From NCBI RefSeq assembly GCF_026212465.1, contig NC_080053.1, forward strand, positions 11,004,895 to 11,068,894: DNA of 64,000 bases, written 5' to 3'. Source of the stretch: Amaranthus tricolor. Taxonomy: Eukaryota > Streptophyta > Magnoliopsida > Caryophyllales > Amaranthaceae. The position numbers and the translations under genes were made by a program. The notes under the pieces were generated by a model. It had not been told where the DNA came from and did not search any database. It saw only the letters and a program-made list of their open reading frames with translations. Of the stretch, positions 24,780 through 37,700 are shown one piece after another (position 1 is the first letter of the stretch; each line of letters opens with the position of its first letter).

Positions 24780-25439
24780 TTAATACACCAAGATCAAGTG
24801 AGAAAGAGGATGAGACTCCCGAGGATATCCATGCAAGGAGTAAGTGGGACTATAATGACTTCATTTGCAAGGGTCACATTTTTAATGGTATGTCTGATAC
24901 TTTATTTGATGTCTATAAAAATATTGAGTCTGCACAAGAAATATGGTCTTTGCTTGAAACTAAATATACGGCTGAAGATGCTTCTAGTAAAAATTTCCAT
25001 ATGAATAATTTTAATAACTTTAAGTTTGATGATAACCGACCAATTATGGAGCAATGCTATGAGATCCAAAGGATGTATGATAATTTGAAACAACATAGCA
25101 TAAAAATGGATGAACTTTTTGTTGTTTCTAGTATTATTGATAAAATACCCCATACTTGGAAATATGTTAGGAGCACCTTAAAGCATAAAAAGAAGGAGAT
25201 AGATTTAACCCAACTTGCTACCCATCTTCACATTGAAGCTAGAATTCATAAGCCAAAGAAAGAAAAGGATCTAACTCCGATCTCTACCATTAATATGGTT
25301 GGAGGGAATTCTAACAAATCTAAGTTCTCATTCAAAGAAAAATCTACTAATTCTAACAAATCTAAGTTTTACAGTTCGTCTTGTATGAGACCGTCGTACG
25401 GTGAACGACCTCAAAATAAGAATTTTATAAGCTAAAATG

Positions 25440-25965
25440 TTCTATTGTGTTTTCTGATCTTGGTGATGGTTCTTTATGATCAAATTGTTTTTACTTTTGT
25501 GTATTGTGATTGTTTGGCTAGTGATCAGGAGCTTAATGTTTGGAAGAAGCACGATGTGGTCAGGTTTCATTTGGAATGCACGTACATGAAGATAAAAGTA
25601 AAGAAGGTAGGATGTTTTGGCAGTCTAGTCGCTTCTTTACTATGTTGGTTTCATTGGCTTAGGCCCTTAGGGGCAGTGTTATGGAAGCTTCATGTGGAGG
25701 TACGTACAACCTCAAGGTGGAGCTTGCCTCATGGACTCGTGATGCAGGTGGAGCATTATAAGGAAGTCGTGATATTGGTGGAGCATTATGAGTGGTTTAC
25801 TTGGCAACTAATAAGTTGACAAGTCTTGGTTTGGAGACTTGTTAGAATGCTTTGGTTTACGCATTACCTAAGTGTTAGTTGTGGGCTTGAGAACGGTTTT
25901 GTTTCACTCGTTTTGTGAAAATTTGAACTAAATTAGCAAATTTATATAAAAAATTATTAAACCAG
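25440..25965. other. Unassigned stretch in the Copia remnant
   Basis: About 530 bp between the gag fragment and the second foldback element. A 124-codon frame (25445-25819) shows no domain I recognise. Repeats of GGTGGAGCATTAT near 25748 and 25780 are seen. It is probably retroelement non-coding sequence. Confidence 0.35.
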
Positions 25966-26450
25966 GTATAAGGAAAACTTAATTCCCAAGATAAACACGA
26001 AATTCCTAGAGCTGAGGTTTGGATTTGTTCGCTGTTAATAACAGCGAACAAATCTCTGTGGTCAAAATAAGTCAAGACTTTTTAACAGCGAACAAATGAA
26101 GCTTTGGTCAAATAGGGTCAAACATTTGTTCTTTGTTAGTAACAGCTTCGTCTTTGACTTTTGTTGACCTTGGGGAAAACGAATCAAACTGATTTTGGAA
26201 CAATTTATAAAATGCATCAGTTTCCTGTTAGTAACAACGAACAAAGATGTTGGTCAATAAAAGTCTACATCTTTGTTCCCACTTAGTAAGTGAGAACAAA
26301 GATGTTGACTTTTATTGACTAACATCTTAACAGCGAACAAAGTTTTTGACTTTTATTTACCTTGTTCTTTGTTGTTAGAACAGCGAACGGAATCAAATCA
26401 TAGCTTTTGGAATTTCGTGCTTATTTTGTGAAATAAGTTTCCCCCATGCC
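25966..26450. mobile_element. Foldback DNA element B, same family as the element at 1-1050
   Basis: The ends are inverted copies: left ACTTAATTCCCAAGATAAAC followed by ACGAAATTCC, right GGAATTTCGTGC followed by TTATTTTGTGAAATAAGT. The interior is a chain of TTCGCTGTTAnTAACAGCGAA-like palindromes and GAACAAAG units. Element A's right tip (ACGCTTATTTTGGGAAATAA) matches this tip, so both belong to one family with different palindrome cores. No target duplication could be fixed. Confidence 0.75.
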
Positions 26451-26552
26451 TAGTTTAAGAATTTGTTATATAAATTTGCTTATTTAGTTCAAATTTTTAT
26501 GGTTTTGTTGATGGATTTATTGTTAGATATGAGTTCTCGTCAAGGTGGAGAT

Positions 26553-27158
26553 TGTTAGTGTTTGTTGATGACCCAAACATTTGGGTCGAACACTTAGGTT
26601 GAAGATGAATGGGTAACTCTCCAGCAGCCAAAGTCGATTGACTTTTGGTGTTTGTGATGTGCGGCGAGTCGGCTGAATAAAAGAAGCAATGGATTTTTTT
26701 CTAGACGACTGATATGTGTGGAGCTTCATCGAGTCGTCGGTAGCTGCCGACCAAATTGGGTTGTTTCTAGTATACGAAGCCGTCAACGAGTTTGGATGTT
26801 TGAACACAAGTCGAATCGGCGACAATTACACAGGAGATTTCCACGTTGTTTTGTGCGCTGGTTTGTTAAGATTTTAACTTAATTTCTTTTTATTTAGAGA
26901 TTTACTTTATAAACCCCTCTTGTAATAAATGTTACGGCATGCAAAATACAGGGCGAAAAACTAAGAGAGAGAAAAAGCAAAGAGGACCATTATTAAGGTT
27001 TTTAATTTTCATCTTATAATCTCCCAGTTAATAGTGAAGGTTTGATTGAATGTAACTATCTTATTGATAATGAACTACGTAAATTTATCAGTGTGATTTT
27101 CTTTATTGTTTACATTAAATCTTTAGTGTTTTAATTATTGTTTTAGATTATTGATACA
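26553..27158 (+). repeat. Probable 3' LTR of the third Copia
   Basis: A purine tract AAGGTGGAGAT precedes TGTTAGTGTTTG, the usual polypurine-tract/3' LTR junction of many plant Copia elements. A TGT...ACA unit could end at 27158 (GATACA). No partner LTR was found, so the right limit is a guess. Confidence 0.45.
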
Positions 27159-28184
27159 GATGAGCCCAGGGTTTTCGAAAAATGTGCAGCATTTTCAAAT
27201 CGTAGTAACTTCATAATTCCAATCACATATGGAGAGAACACAACGGAAGAATAAAACTAAAAAATCTGGTCAAATCGTCTCTCAAGAAATATAGAAAATG
27301 GTTACCGAATAATATTCTGGATACTAGAATTTATAGTCCCTTTGAAACATGATTTTTGAAACAAGACGTATTTTTGTGATATACAAATTTAATTTCATTT
27401 GAAAATATAATTTAACTCAAATTTAGTGTTTGACAAAAAAATTTCAAATTTAAATTTAAGTCAAATTTATAATTGTTATAAAAATAGTTAAAGATGAGAA
27501 TTTGAGGATAACATTCTAAAGCTTATCATTCTCAAATTCTACATTAATGATTTCATAATTGAAATCTATAATTGACAATGGAATACTTGTTCCCAAACGC
27601 AGTCTTTTAAGTAAAAAATAAAAAATAAATAAAATAAAAAATAGCTTCTATACTCTAAATTTCTATATTATGACCGCATGTTAAAAGATGTAGATTATGA
27701 AGGAAAAAGAAAAGGACAAGAGAAGCCCAGGTTGATAAACTTTAATGAGAACTTACCAATCTTTACTGACCATTCGAGTGATAAATTACAAGACCCAAAT
27801 ACCATTGGTTATTACTCATCACAACCTTAACTTGTTCCTCAAACTCCATAATTATAGTAACACAAAAAACAAAGGGAAAAATATCATCGGCAAATAAATC
27901 CAAGTCATGTAAGTAAATAATTTGCAAAGACCTTTGGCTGATGCACGCAGCAGCTTCTACACCAACAAAATTGTTGCGGAAGAACCAGCCGAAAGTCCTA
28001 GTTGCTGTACAAACATAACCTTAAAACTCACTGCTCATTGCTCAAGGGACGCACCCTTTTTTTGAAACTGTTGAGTTTGGACAACCTTAGAATCATCAGC
28101 GCACATTGTATACAGTATAGTTTATGGATGCTTACCTCACATTAAAAGATTCAGCCTTGATCACCAGCTAAAAACCAAAATCGA
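27159..28184. other. Intergenic region 3' of the CHMP7 gene
   Basis: About 1 kb, AT-rich, no gene. The part next to 28184 should contain the 3' UTR of the minus-strand CHMP7 gene. AATAAA-like strings on that strand are too common here to pick a poly(A) site. Confidence 0.4.
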
Positions 28185-28674
28185 TTATGCAGCTTCAAGC
28201 GTTGCACAGTCTTTCCGGGATCCTGAACCTGAATGTGAACCCTGAATACTATGGTCTTCAATCTCACTTTCAAGCTTAAGATCTGCTATGGCAGCACACA
28301 AATCATCTGGGGTAGCCGACGCCCTTACATTTTCTTTTGTATCTTCCATAGTTATAGGTGCGTTTACCAGGATGTTTTCATTCCTTATTTGTAACTCAAG
28401 CTTCTTCAGCTCCTCTTCAATATCTTCATCCTCTACAGCTGCATACGATTTTGATTCTGAAACAAGACACATCAAATGATGCACAAGTAATCAGCATTAT
28501 ACACATATAAGTCCAAAAAATATTCAGTAGCACGTTTTTCATATAAATTGAGCTAATTATCAAACCCCTCATAGACAACAGTTGTATCATTTACATCCTT
28601 TTCCATCACTTAATTTTAGAAATGACATTGAAAAATGTAAAAGTATATATAGATTTATTTTCTTTGTTCCATCC

Positions 28675-28708
<34 letters not shown>

Positions 28709-31700
28709 CCCCCCCCCGCCCCCCCCCCCCGCCCCCCCCCCCCCCCCCACAAAAGGCCGCAAGGCCCCGACACACACTCTTTTTCACCACATAGGTCTTC
28801 TAAAAATTTGAACCATCTTCTTATGCTGCAACCAATGCAGAATGGAAGTTATATCTTAGGAAATGTCAACATTTTCCACATATTAATATAGCATATATCG
28901 ATGCTAGATTTATGAAAGGGAGCAATGTTCAAGAGAAGCCAAGTGATTGAGTCACCTAAGGCATTATAGATGGTTTCTTGAGAAACCATAAACTCATCGA
29001 GTTCTTGTAGACATAATTGAACTTCTTCTACTTCCATTTTATTTTCCTTGATAACCTGAGCACCAAGCTGGATAGCTTCATACACCTGAAAGAACAAAAT
29101 AAAAAGTTGATTCATGTATTACTCAATCCTTCTTATGGCACACACAAAAATAGTTGAAGTCATTCCAAGCTTCACTTGACCAAAGTATAACAATAACATA
29201 AAACCTTTTTCGCAGATTGTGCATCTGAAATAACCCGGACTGTCTCCTCTACTCGGTCAGAATATGCTGTTAGTTTGTCTCTACTCTCAGAAGCTAATTT
29301 TAACTGCCTTGCATTCCTTAGAGCTAAAGTTTTGTCTCCAGATCTCAACGCAACCAATGCAGATATTCTAAATCTGTAAATCAAAATCATTAAATGGTTG
29401 AAAATAGAAGTGCAGTCCAAACAAATCATATAAAACAGGCTGCAATATAGAAATTAAGAGAAGATCCTGAACAAAGAGAAAATAAACACTCTTAACCATC
29501 AAGTGATTTAATGTGAAATCTATTAAACATAGTTTCGTTTGATATAAATATTTGAGGTCAAATCATTCTCTAGGTCTGATTTGACCATATTCTCGTCCTA
29601 ATATATTTCCGTAATATGTCAGATCTTGTTGGATTAAGCTCAATGCTAATTGTGTAAAAAGCATCCGAAATATATTTACCAATAAACATTTTTCTGAATC
29701 TTTCAATCCAGACCTTGTTTGATCTTAATTTCGTAGTTGAGTTTTGTCTATTGTACTTGAGACTTTGACAAGAGCAAGCAACAAGCTCCATGAATAACAT
29801 GTCAAATTGGTATTATGATAATGATAAGTTCCTTCTCTTAGACTACGATGAAAAGCTTCTAAATTGTCCTCACTTAATTAGCACACTACAATTATGAAAC
29901 ACCTTGAAAAAATCATGTCCACAAAATGCAGTCAGGACTCAGGAATAACAAGCTAACTTACACAATAAAATCATCATTTGTAACAATAAAACCATCAAGA
30001 AGAAACGAGTGACATCAGATATGCTAAACTAGTAATGAGATAACTTCGCAACACTCCATTTAAGATAAGTTGACATATGAGAACTCACATTTATAAAAGC
30101 CTAGCAATACAAGCTGGAGTTTATCAAGAGCTTACATATTGTGTATCAGAGCCAGAACTTACACCTTTTATATTGTTTGTCTATAACAGAAATTTGCTGT
30201 TGAAGCTCTTCTAGAGTCCACATCAATTGCAAAATAACAGAATCAATACTTGGAAAACTAGAAACAGATGCAGAAGAGAGCGATACTTTTACACCCTGCA
30301 ACAGATATGAATGTGTCAGTTGACTCCTCATTAGAGGCCAATCTGATCTTGTGCAAAGAGAAGAAATGACACGTAATTGAAAAATAAAAGATGAACTATT
30401 AACACAGAGCATAAAGGTATCATAGTGAAAGGATACTGATGATCCTATAGTGCTAACTGCCTGGAATAGGCCTAACACTTTGATATCTCAGTTTAAAGGA
30501 ACTAGAATTACAGGAAGAAGAGAGAATTGAGAGGAAGAGAATGTGTTTATTATATTCAATGATCAACAAATGAGCTTACAACTCTTATTTATAGCTAAGG
30601 AGGGAAAGAAGTCTAACATTGTGTCCTAACTAACTTTCCTGTCAAAAATAACGACTCAACTAAAACACAATTAACAAACATAACTACTTTTTTTACTACT
30701 TTTAACTACTTTTGGACAAGGTTAATGACCCTCTTGCCCTTTATACAGCATCATTACTCCCCCCCCCCCTTAGAGAAACTTGCCATCAAGTTTCTGTGGA
30801 AAAAGTAGGAAATTGTTGATGAAACCAATCAGCTGCCACCCAAGTAGACTCCTCACTAGGTACATTATGCCATTTGACAAGGTATTGAGTCTGTGCACTG
30901 TTAAAAACTTTGTGTATTCTTCGATCAAGTATAGGCTCAGGTGCTCTGGAGTAAGCATCATTAGGGTCCATGCCAGTCAACCAAGCAGAGATGTGAGTCG
31001 CTTGAGGAAGTCTCCCATTGGAAGCTTTCAACTGGGATACATGAAACAAATCATGTATTTTAGCATCTACTAGCAGGTTGAGTTTGTAGGCCACATTACC
31101 AATTACTAAGATGACCTGGAAAGGGCCATAGAACTTATTAGCAATCTTATGATTGAACCTATGCTGAATTGAAAGCTGCCTATAGGTTTGAAGCTTCAAC
31201 CAAACCCAATCCCCTAGCTTAAACTTCCTATCAGTCATGTGCTTATCAGCTTGGCTCCTCATTCTGTCTTGAGCCCTGGATAAATTCAATTTGACCACTT
31301 GGATCATGTCCTACCTTCTGTTCATGCTTCTATCTACAGCTTCATTTGATGAGCTGCCAGAGAGAAAAGGTAAATGGGGTAGGTGGATGTTGATTATACA
31401 CCACCTCATAAGGAGTCATTTTGATGGTGGTGTGATAATGAGTATTATACCACCATTCAGCAAGTGGTAACCATTTGCACCAGTCTTGAGGTTCATAACC
31501 ACACATACACCGAAGGTACATTTCAAGACACCTATTCACAACCTCAGTTTGTCCATCACTCTGAGGATGATAAGCAGAAGAGAAGCAAAATTGAGAGCCT
31601 TGAATGGAGAAAAGGGCCTTCCAAAATAGACTCATGAAAATAGCATCTCTATCACTAACAATACTCTTTGGCCACCCATGGAGTTTAAACACATTATCTA

Positions 31701-34700
31701 GGTATCCCTGAGCTACCTGCACAGCAGTGAAGGGGTAAGCAAAAGGAATAAAACGAGCATACTTGCTCAACCTATCCACCACTACTAGTATAGTATCCTT
31801 GTTCATGGATTTAAGCAATCCTGTGATGAAATCCATGGAGATGTCTTTCCAAACCTCATCAGGAACCTCTAAGGATTGTAACAGTCCTTGTGATGCAAGG
31901 GGCTCATATTTTGCAGCTTGACATACAATGCATTCCATCACAAACAGCTTTACATCTTTCAACAACCCTTTCCAATAAAACAGTCTTTTGACCCTTACTC
32001 CAGTAGCATCTCTTCCTGAGTGTCCAGCTTCTGGACTTGACTGGTGCCACTCAATAATGGCTCTCCTAAGAGTAGGAACAGGTTCCACCACAAGCTTGTC
32101 TTTTCTCCTTAGTAACCCATGCAGCAGTGTGTAGTGGTGTACTGAGTCCCCTGAACTTAACTTCTGAATAACATCTAGTAAACCAGCATCCATATGATAG
32201 CTATCTTTGAGTTGTTGCTCCAAATCTGAAGTAACCAGGGATATGGCCATGGATAAGTTTTTTAAACCTTGTATCCTAGATAAAGCATCAGCTGCACTAT
32301 TTTCAGAACCCTTTTTGTATTGTATCTCATAATCAAATCCCATCAGTTTAGAGAGCCAACACTGCTGAAAAGGTGTAGAAATTTTCTGTTGAAGTAACCA
32401 TTTTAAGCTTTTTTGATCTGTCCTCACTATAAAATGAGCACCTATAAGGTACTGCTCCCACTTCTGAACAGCAAAGACCAGAGCCAATAACTCCTTTTCA
32501 TATACAGAAAGTAATTGGCTCTTGGGTCCCAAGGATCTACTGATATAGGCAATGGGATGAGATTCTTGCATGAGCACAGCTCCAATCCCTGCTTTTGAAG
32601 CATCAGTTTCCACTTCAAATATCTTAGAAAAATCTGGTATAGCTAGCATAGGGGCTGATCCAAGTATAGGATGTTCAACTACACAAGCACAGGACTTAAC
32701 TAATTTAACCAACTTAAGTGCAAAGGAGGATTTGACTGCTATCTTACATGGACCTAGCACAACTGGACCAAGGCGTGTCTTGCACATCACTCATCTAGAC
32801 TAAATCAACAAAGGGTGATCATCTACTTAAGGGTCCAAGAATCAGAAGCCAAGATCCCAAAGCTCAATCCTCAAATAATCAGCTTAGTCACTTACATGTA
32901 ATAGTAGTTAGTTAGTTAGTTAGTGTTTATGTCTAATTTTAGGAGGTTGTTAAGAAGGCTGATACGACACGCCTTCCCCCTATTAGAAATCTATAAATAA
33001 GCCTCTTCTCTCAATTGTAAAGGCACGTTTTGATTTCAATAAAATTCAGAAGTAATTCAGTTTCAAAAATTCTCCAAGATTGCAGTTGTTGATCTTGTGT
33101 GTTGCTCTGATTTTGTGACTGAAACAAACTGATTCTTCATTGTCATTCAATAATCAGAGTGAACCTTGATTGTGGGTGAGAAAAGGGCCTCTTGTGAGTG
33201 AAGCAAGGTGTCTTTGTCCATTGTGTCAACTACAATCAATCAAGATTGTAGATGGTATTCTGATTGTCATCAAGAATTGGTGCACATAAGGCTTCTTCTA
33301 TGATTACTGGAAGGCTGTATTGTGGCAAATCATCAACAATATCAATCACTATATCATACTTGGATCAGGGGCTGTTACCAATGCCTGTTTGAGACTCACA
33401 AAGGCTTGGTCTGCTTCATTGTTCCACTTGAATGTTCCTTTCTTTAATAAATCAGTAAGGGGTCTGCTTATAAGGGCATATCCCCTTATGAATTTTCTGT
33501 AGTAGTCAGCAAGACCCAAGAAGTCCTCAAATCTTTGAGTGTAAGAGGAATAGGCCAGTTTTCAACAGACTCAACTTTCCTTGGATCAGTTTCTACCCCT
33601 TTTTCTAATATGAAATGCCCCAAATATTCAATCTTTCTAATCTCGAACACACACTTACTAGCCTTGGCATATAGTTGATGAAGTGTCATAAGCTCAAAAA
33701 CTAGCCTCAAATGAGACCAATGCTCAGGTAAAGATTTGCTATAAACCAAGATATCAAATTAAAACACATTTTCTCAAGAGAAGTTTAAAAACCTAGTTCA
33801 GCCAATGTTGAAAAGAGGTTGGAGCATTAGTAAGGCCAAAAGGCATTACCAAGAACTCATAATGTCCACTGTGAGCCTTGAAAGCAATCTTGTACACATC
33901 CTCATCATGCATCCTGAGCTGGTGATAGCCGATCTAAGATCAATTTTGCTAAATATCACAGCCCCAGCTAATTCATCAACCAATTCTTCAAGAACAGGAA
34001 TAGGGTATTTATTTTTGATGGTTTGATCATTAAGTTTTCTGTAATCAATGCAAAGCCTCTAGGTTCCATCTTTCTTTCCAACTAGCACAACTAGGGATGC
34101 ATAGGGGCTATTGCTTTCTTTAATGACCCCTCTATCTAAATTTCTTGGATCAAGGCTTCTATGACATCCCTTTGCTTGAGTGGATACCTATAGGGCCTAA
34201 TATTGACTGGTTTTGCATCAAGCTCAATAGGAATTCAATGATCAAAGAGGCCCCTGGATCGTGGTAGTTCAGCAAGCTCATGGAAGACATGCTGGAATTG
34301 GGTTTTAAGGGTTGTTAATTCTTTGGATTCACATTCAGGAGAAGTCTCTGCACTACAATGCATTAGTAAAGATGGTGTTTCACTGTGGCCATCAGTGATT
34401 TGCATTAAACAGAATTGAATGGCTGCACAAGAAGGTTTATGTGTAAACTTTAGTATTATTTGTTATTCCCTTGAGACAGACAGGTTTCCCCTCCACTTCA
34501 AACTTCATAACCATGCTATGGAAATCCCAGTAAACTTCCCCCAACTGTTTAAGCCATTGAATCCCTAACACCATATCACAACTACCAATTGGTATCAACA
34601 ACACATCTGTGGGGAACAATTTACCATTAATCTGCCAAGCAAAATCCCTACACGCATACTAACATGGGATCTTGTTTCCATCAGCAACAGTGACTGACTA

Positions 34701-37700
34701 TAAGGAGATGGACTCCATCACACAACCCAACTTGACATACTCAAAGTCTAAAATATTATGAGTGCTGCCTGTGTCTATCAAGATATGAATTGGTCTTTTC
34801 TGAACCAATCCAACTACCCTCATAGTCTGATAAGCATTGGTGCCAGTAAGTGCTTGCACTGAAATGCAAGCCTTTGTATGTGCAACTTCTTCATAAAACT
34901 CTCCCTTAGTGCTCTCTTCATCACTGGGCTCATCATCATCTACTATCTCAACTTTGAAAAGTTGAGGCTCCTTGAAACCACACTTGTGTCCCCTTTCAAA
35001 GGGTTTATCACAGAAATAACATAGACCCCTTAGCTATTTTTTCTGCTCTTACTTTGGCCGGGATAAATCTATAGTTCTTGGTGGGGTTAGGTGGATATTT
35101 AGGTGGAAGTTTCTGTAGGGGAAGGTAATAGAGGTGGCTTTAACAGAGAAGAAGAAGCAAATTGGATTGGGTAACATTAGGTTTATAGGTCTTTAACTGC
35201 AAGGAATGAAGAGAATCTTCTTGTAATCTTGCATAGGAAATGGCTTGGGGAATGGTATGAGGGTTGAAGGCTTTAACAAAGTGTTTAATGCTATCTTTGA
35301 GTCCACTAATGAAACTGTCTAGTATGAATATAGAAGACAACTCATATGACTGCATATCTAACAAGGCTCTACACCCTTCAAAAGAATCAATATATTCCTC
35401 TAGACTACCAATTTGAGTGAGTTTGTTGAAGTTTTCCACAGCCTTATCAATAGTTATATCCAAGAATCTAGCTCTCACTGCAATGGTGAATTGCAACCAC
35501 CCTACATTTGGTTTAAAAGCCAAGTAACTAGCTGCCCAAAACAGCAGCCTTATCAATCATGTACAGGGATGCCAGGTCTACCATTTGATTCTCAAGGATC
35601 TTACACAATTCAAAATATTCCCCACTAAATTTCCAAATCCAATCATTAGGATTAGTGCCATCAAACTTAGGGAATTCAAGTTTAGGAGCAAAGGATAATG
35701 GCCGTGTTATTTCATCAACCCCTTGTCTCGTAGGCACAGATTGATCCAAGATTTTATTTCTATCACTGATTTTTGTGAACAGCATATCAATTTTGCTGTT
35801 CAGGTCAGCCTTCACGGCTTCCATTCGGGATTGTATCGCTTGGAGTGTGTTGTGGGCGCCAGTTGAATCAAGAATTGTAAAGAACTCGCTATAAACTGTA
35901 GGGAGATCAGAAAACAGCAAGGATAATGCACATAAAAGTATTGGCTCTGATACCAATGATAGGATACTGATGATCCTATAGTGCTAACTGCCTGGATTAG
36001 GCCTAACACTTTAATATCTCAATTTAAAGGAACTAGAATTAAAGGAAGAAAAAGAGAGAATTGAGAGGAAGAGAATGTGTTTATTATATTCAATGATCAA
36101 CAAATGAGCTTACAACTCTTAATTATAGCTAAGGAAGGAAAGAAGTCTGACATGGTGTCCCAACTAACTTTCCCGCCAAAAATAACAACTCAACTAAAAC
36201 ACAATTAACAAACATAACTACTTTTTTAACTACTTTTAACTACTCTTTGACAAGGTTAATGACCCTCTTGCCCTTTATACTGCATCACATAGAAATAACA
36301 CCTCTGTGAACCTTGATCGTGAATAGAGGCACGTTAAAAGTACAAACGAAAAAATTCCAACATGGAACTTTAACGAAGATTATATCAGGCTTTTTGAAAT
36401 CACAGAGCCCCAAGATATCTAAAAATGACAATGAGGTATAGACTTATAGTTTGAAAAACTTAGAAAAAACTCAACTTCAGATGACTAGATAATATGTCAA
36501 AATTGAGTTAAAAAAAGGTTCAATTTCTCAACAAAAACAACTATTTATTTCTACGAAAATTTTCCAAGAAAGCAAAAAGAAAAAAAATCATCAAATACCT
36601 CACAGCACTTCTCTACCAACCCTTCCCACTAGTAGATAGTGGTTGGCTTACCAAGTCACAAACCAGTCAGTACTAAAAGTCAATGGCCCATATCTTTATT
36701 TTAGTTTTCATCATTATGAAACATGGCCATATAAAACATGAACAATAGCATCCATGAATTTTCTCCCTCTTGCCCGTTTTAACTACCTTTGTATAGATAA
36801 AGTTGAAACATGAAAAAAGCTAAGCGGAGAAGGACGTGATCAAATGTATATGAGATGAATTTGGCAAATTGTGAAAAAATTTTGAATTAATTGTAATCCA
36901 ACACATTATTTGCTACACGATGAACCTTAAGGGACCTTTTAGGGCATGATGCTGTCATGGATACTGCTTCTGAGGTTCTCATCAAATGGTGATTATAGCA
37001 TTTCCTCAGTTGATTTCCACCTTGAGGACAAGATGTCTTTCATTAAGGTAGGTATTGTCATGGAAGAAAGGCCCAACCCCACCATTCAACATGGATGTTC
37101 TAGAAAAGAGAAGAAATCAGTTACCCAAGAGTAACAAAAAACTTGTTATACATTGTATTCGGATTTCTGTTTTGGCTTTGAATATTTCGGGTACAGTGAT
37201 GAGTTATATTATGGCAGGGTAGTCTAGAATGTTGTAATAGCTATATAATCAAAGGGGGAATAGATTAGCATCATGCTGGTAGTATATTTTGGAGTGTTGT
37301 AGACACTAGGGAGTTACTGAGCCACTCAAAGAGCTCATGGGAGCACTATGCTCTCTATATTACATAATACAGTTCTGTTCACTATCTCTAGTGCTCTCAT
37401 TTCTTTCTTTCTTCTTTTACTAATATTGCCATGTAATCTTCTTCCTTTCTTCTGTACGTCTTCCATTAAAGCTTCTAACTCTTCCTTGCACTATTTCTTA
37501 CTTTCTTTTTGGCCCTAATATAACAGTCGTATAGAGCTTTTTGATCATGCCATAGGTTGAAAACCCTTGAGGAGAAAGTTTTGTCGCTACAAACTGTTGA
37601 TATACATGGTTCATGGTTGTTCTTATATCAGCTACATTCAAGAGTAAGCAGCAGTGCAGCAGTGTTTGTCAACGAGTAGCAGCAGGTTTACAACAAAGGT

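Larger units (their letters stand above)
24425..25439 (+). pseudogene. Copia gag fragment (third Copia), interrupted by a Cassandra LTR
   Basis: Reading 24425-24508 and then 24780 onward gives a gag of the UBN2 type: FVGNEF, KVAYMI, then NTPRSSEKEDETPEDIHARS, WDYNDFICKGHIFNGMSD, EIWSLLETKYTAEDASSKNF, VVSSIIDKIPHTWKYVRSTL and QLATHLHIEAR. Two stops lie in the first part (24425-24508). The frame joins across the insertion at the duplicated TTAAT. The protein ends in a Ser/Lys/Asn-rich tail without zinc knuckle and pol is absent, so this is a relic. Confidence 0.85.
30426..36287 (-). mobile_element. Ty3/gypsy chromovirus in CHMP7 intron 4
   Basis: Flanked by the 5-bp duplication CATAG (30421-30425 and 36288-36292). 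On the minus strand the 5' LTR is 36287-35957 (331 bp) and the 3' LTR is 30753-30426 (328 bp); they differ at about 16 sites plus a 3-bp indel. The primer-binding site TGGTATCAGAGC follows the 5' LTR, and a G-rich polypurine tract precedes the 3' LTR. Order is gag, protease, RT, RNase H, integrase, chromodomain, the Gypsy order. Same orientation as the host gene. A separate solo LTR sits at 32656-33367. About 5 percent LTR divergence makes it older than Copia 2. Confidence 0.96.

Noticed and set aside
25445..25819. 124-codon frame as a host gene
   Set aside because: Lies inside a Copia remnant with repeated GGTGGAGCATTAT strings and shows no domain; kept only as an unassigned stretch.
28582..28891. 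Overlapping frames rich in His/Thr/Pro or Gly/Val
   Set aside because: They come from the (CA)n and poly-C tracts in CHMP7 intron 7, with no domain and no splice evidence.
32570..32803. Plus-strand frame over the Gypsy RNase H and solo LTR
   Set aside because: It is the shadow of the minus-strand RNase H frame. The apparent N-terminal extension of the RNase H frame up to 32790 is solo LTR sequence, not Gypsy protein.
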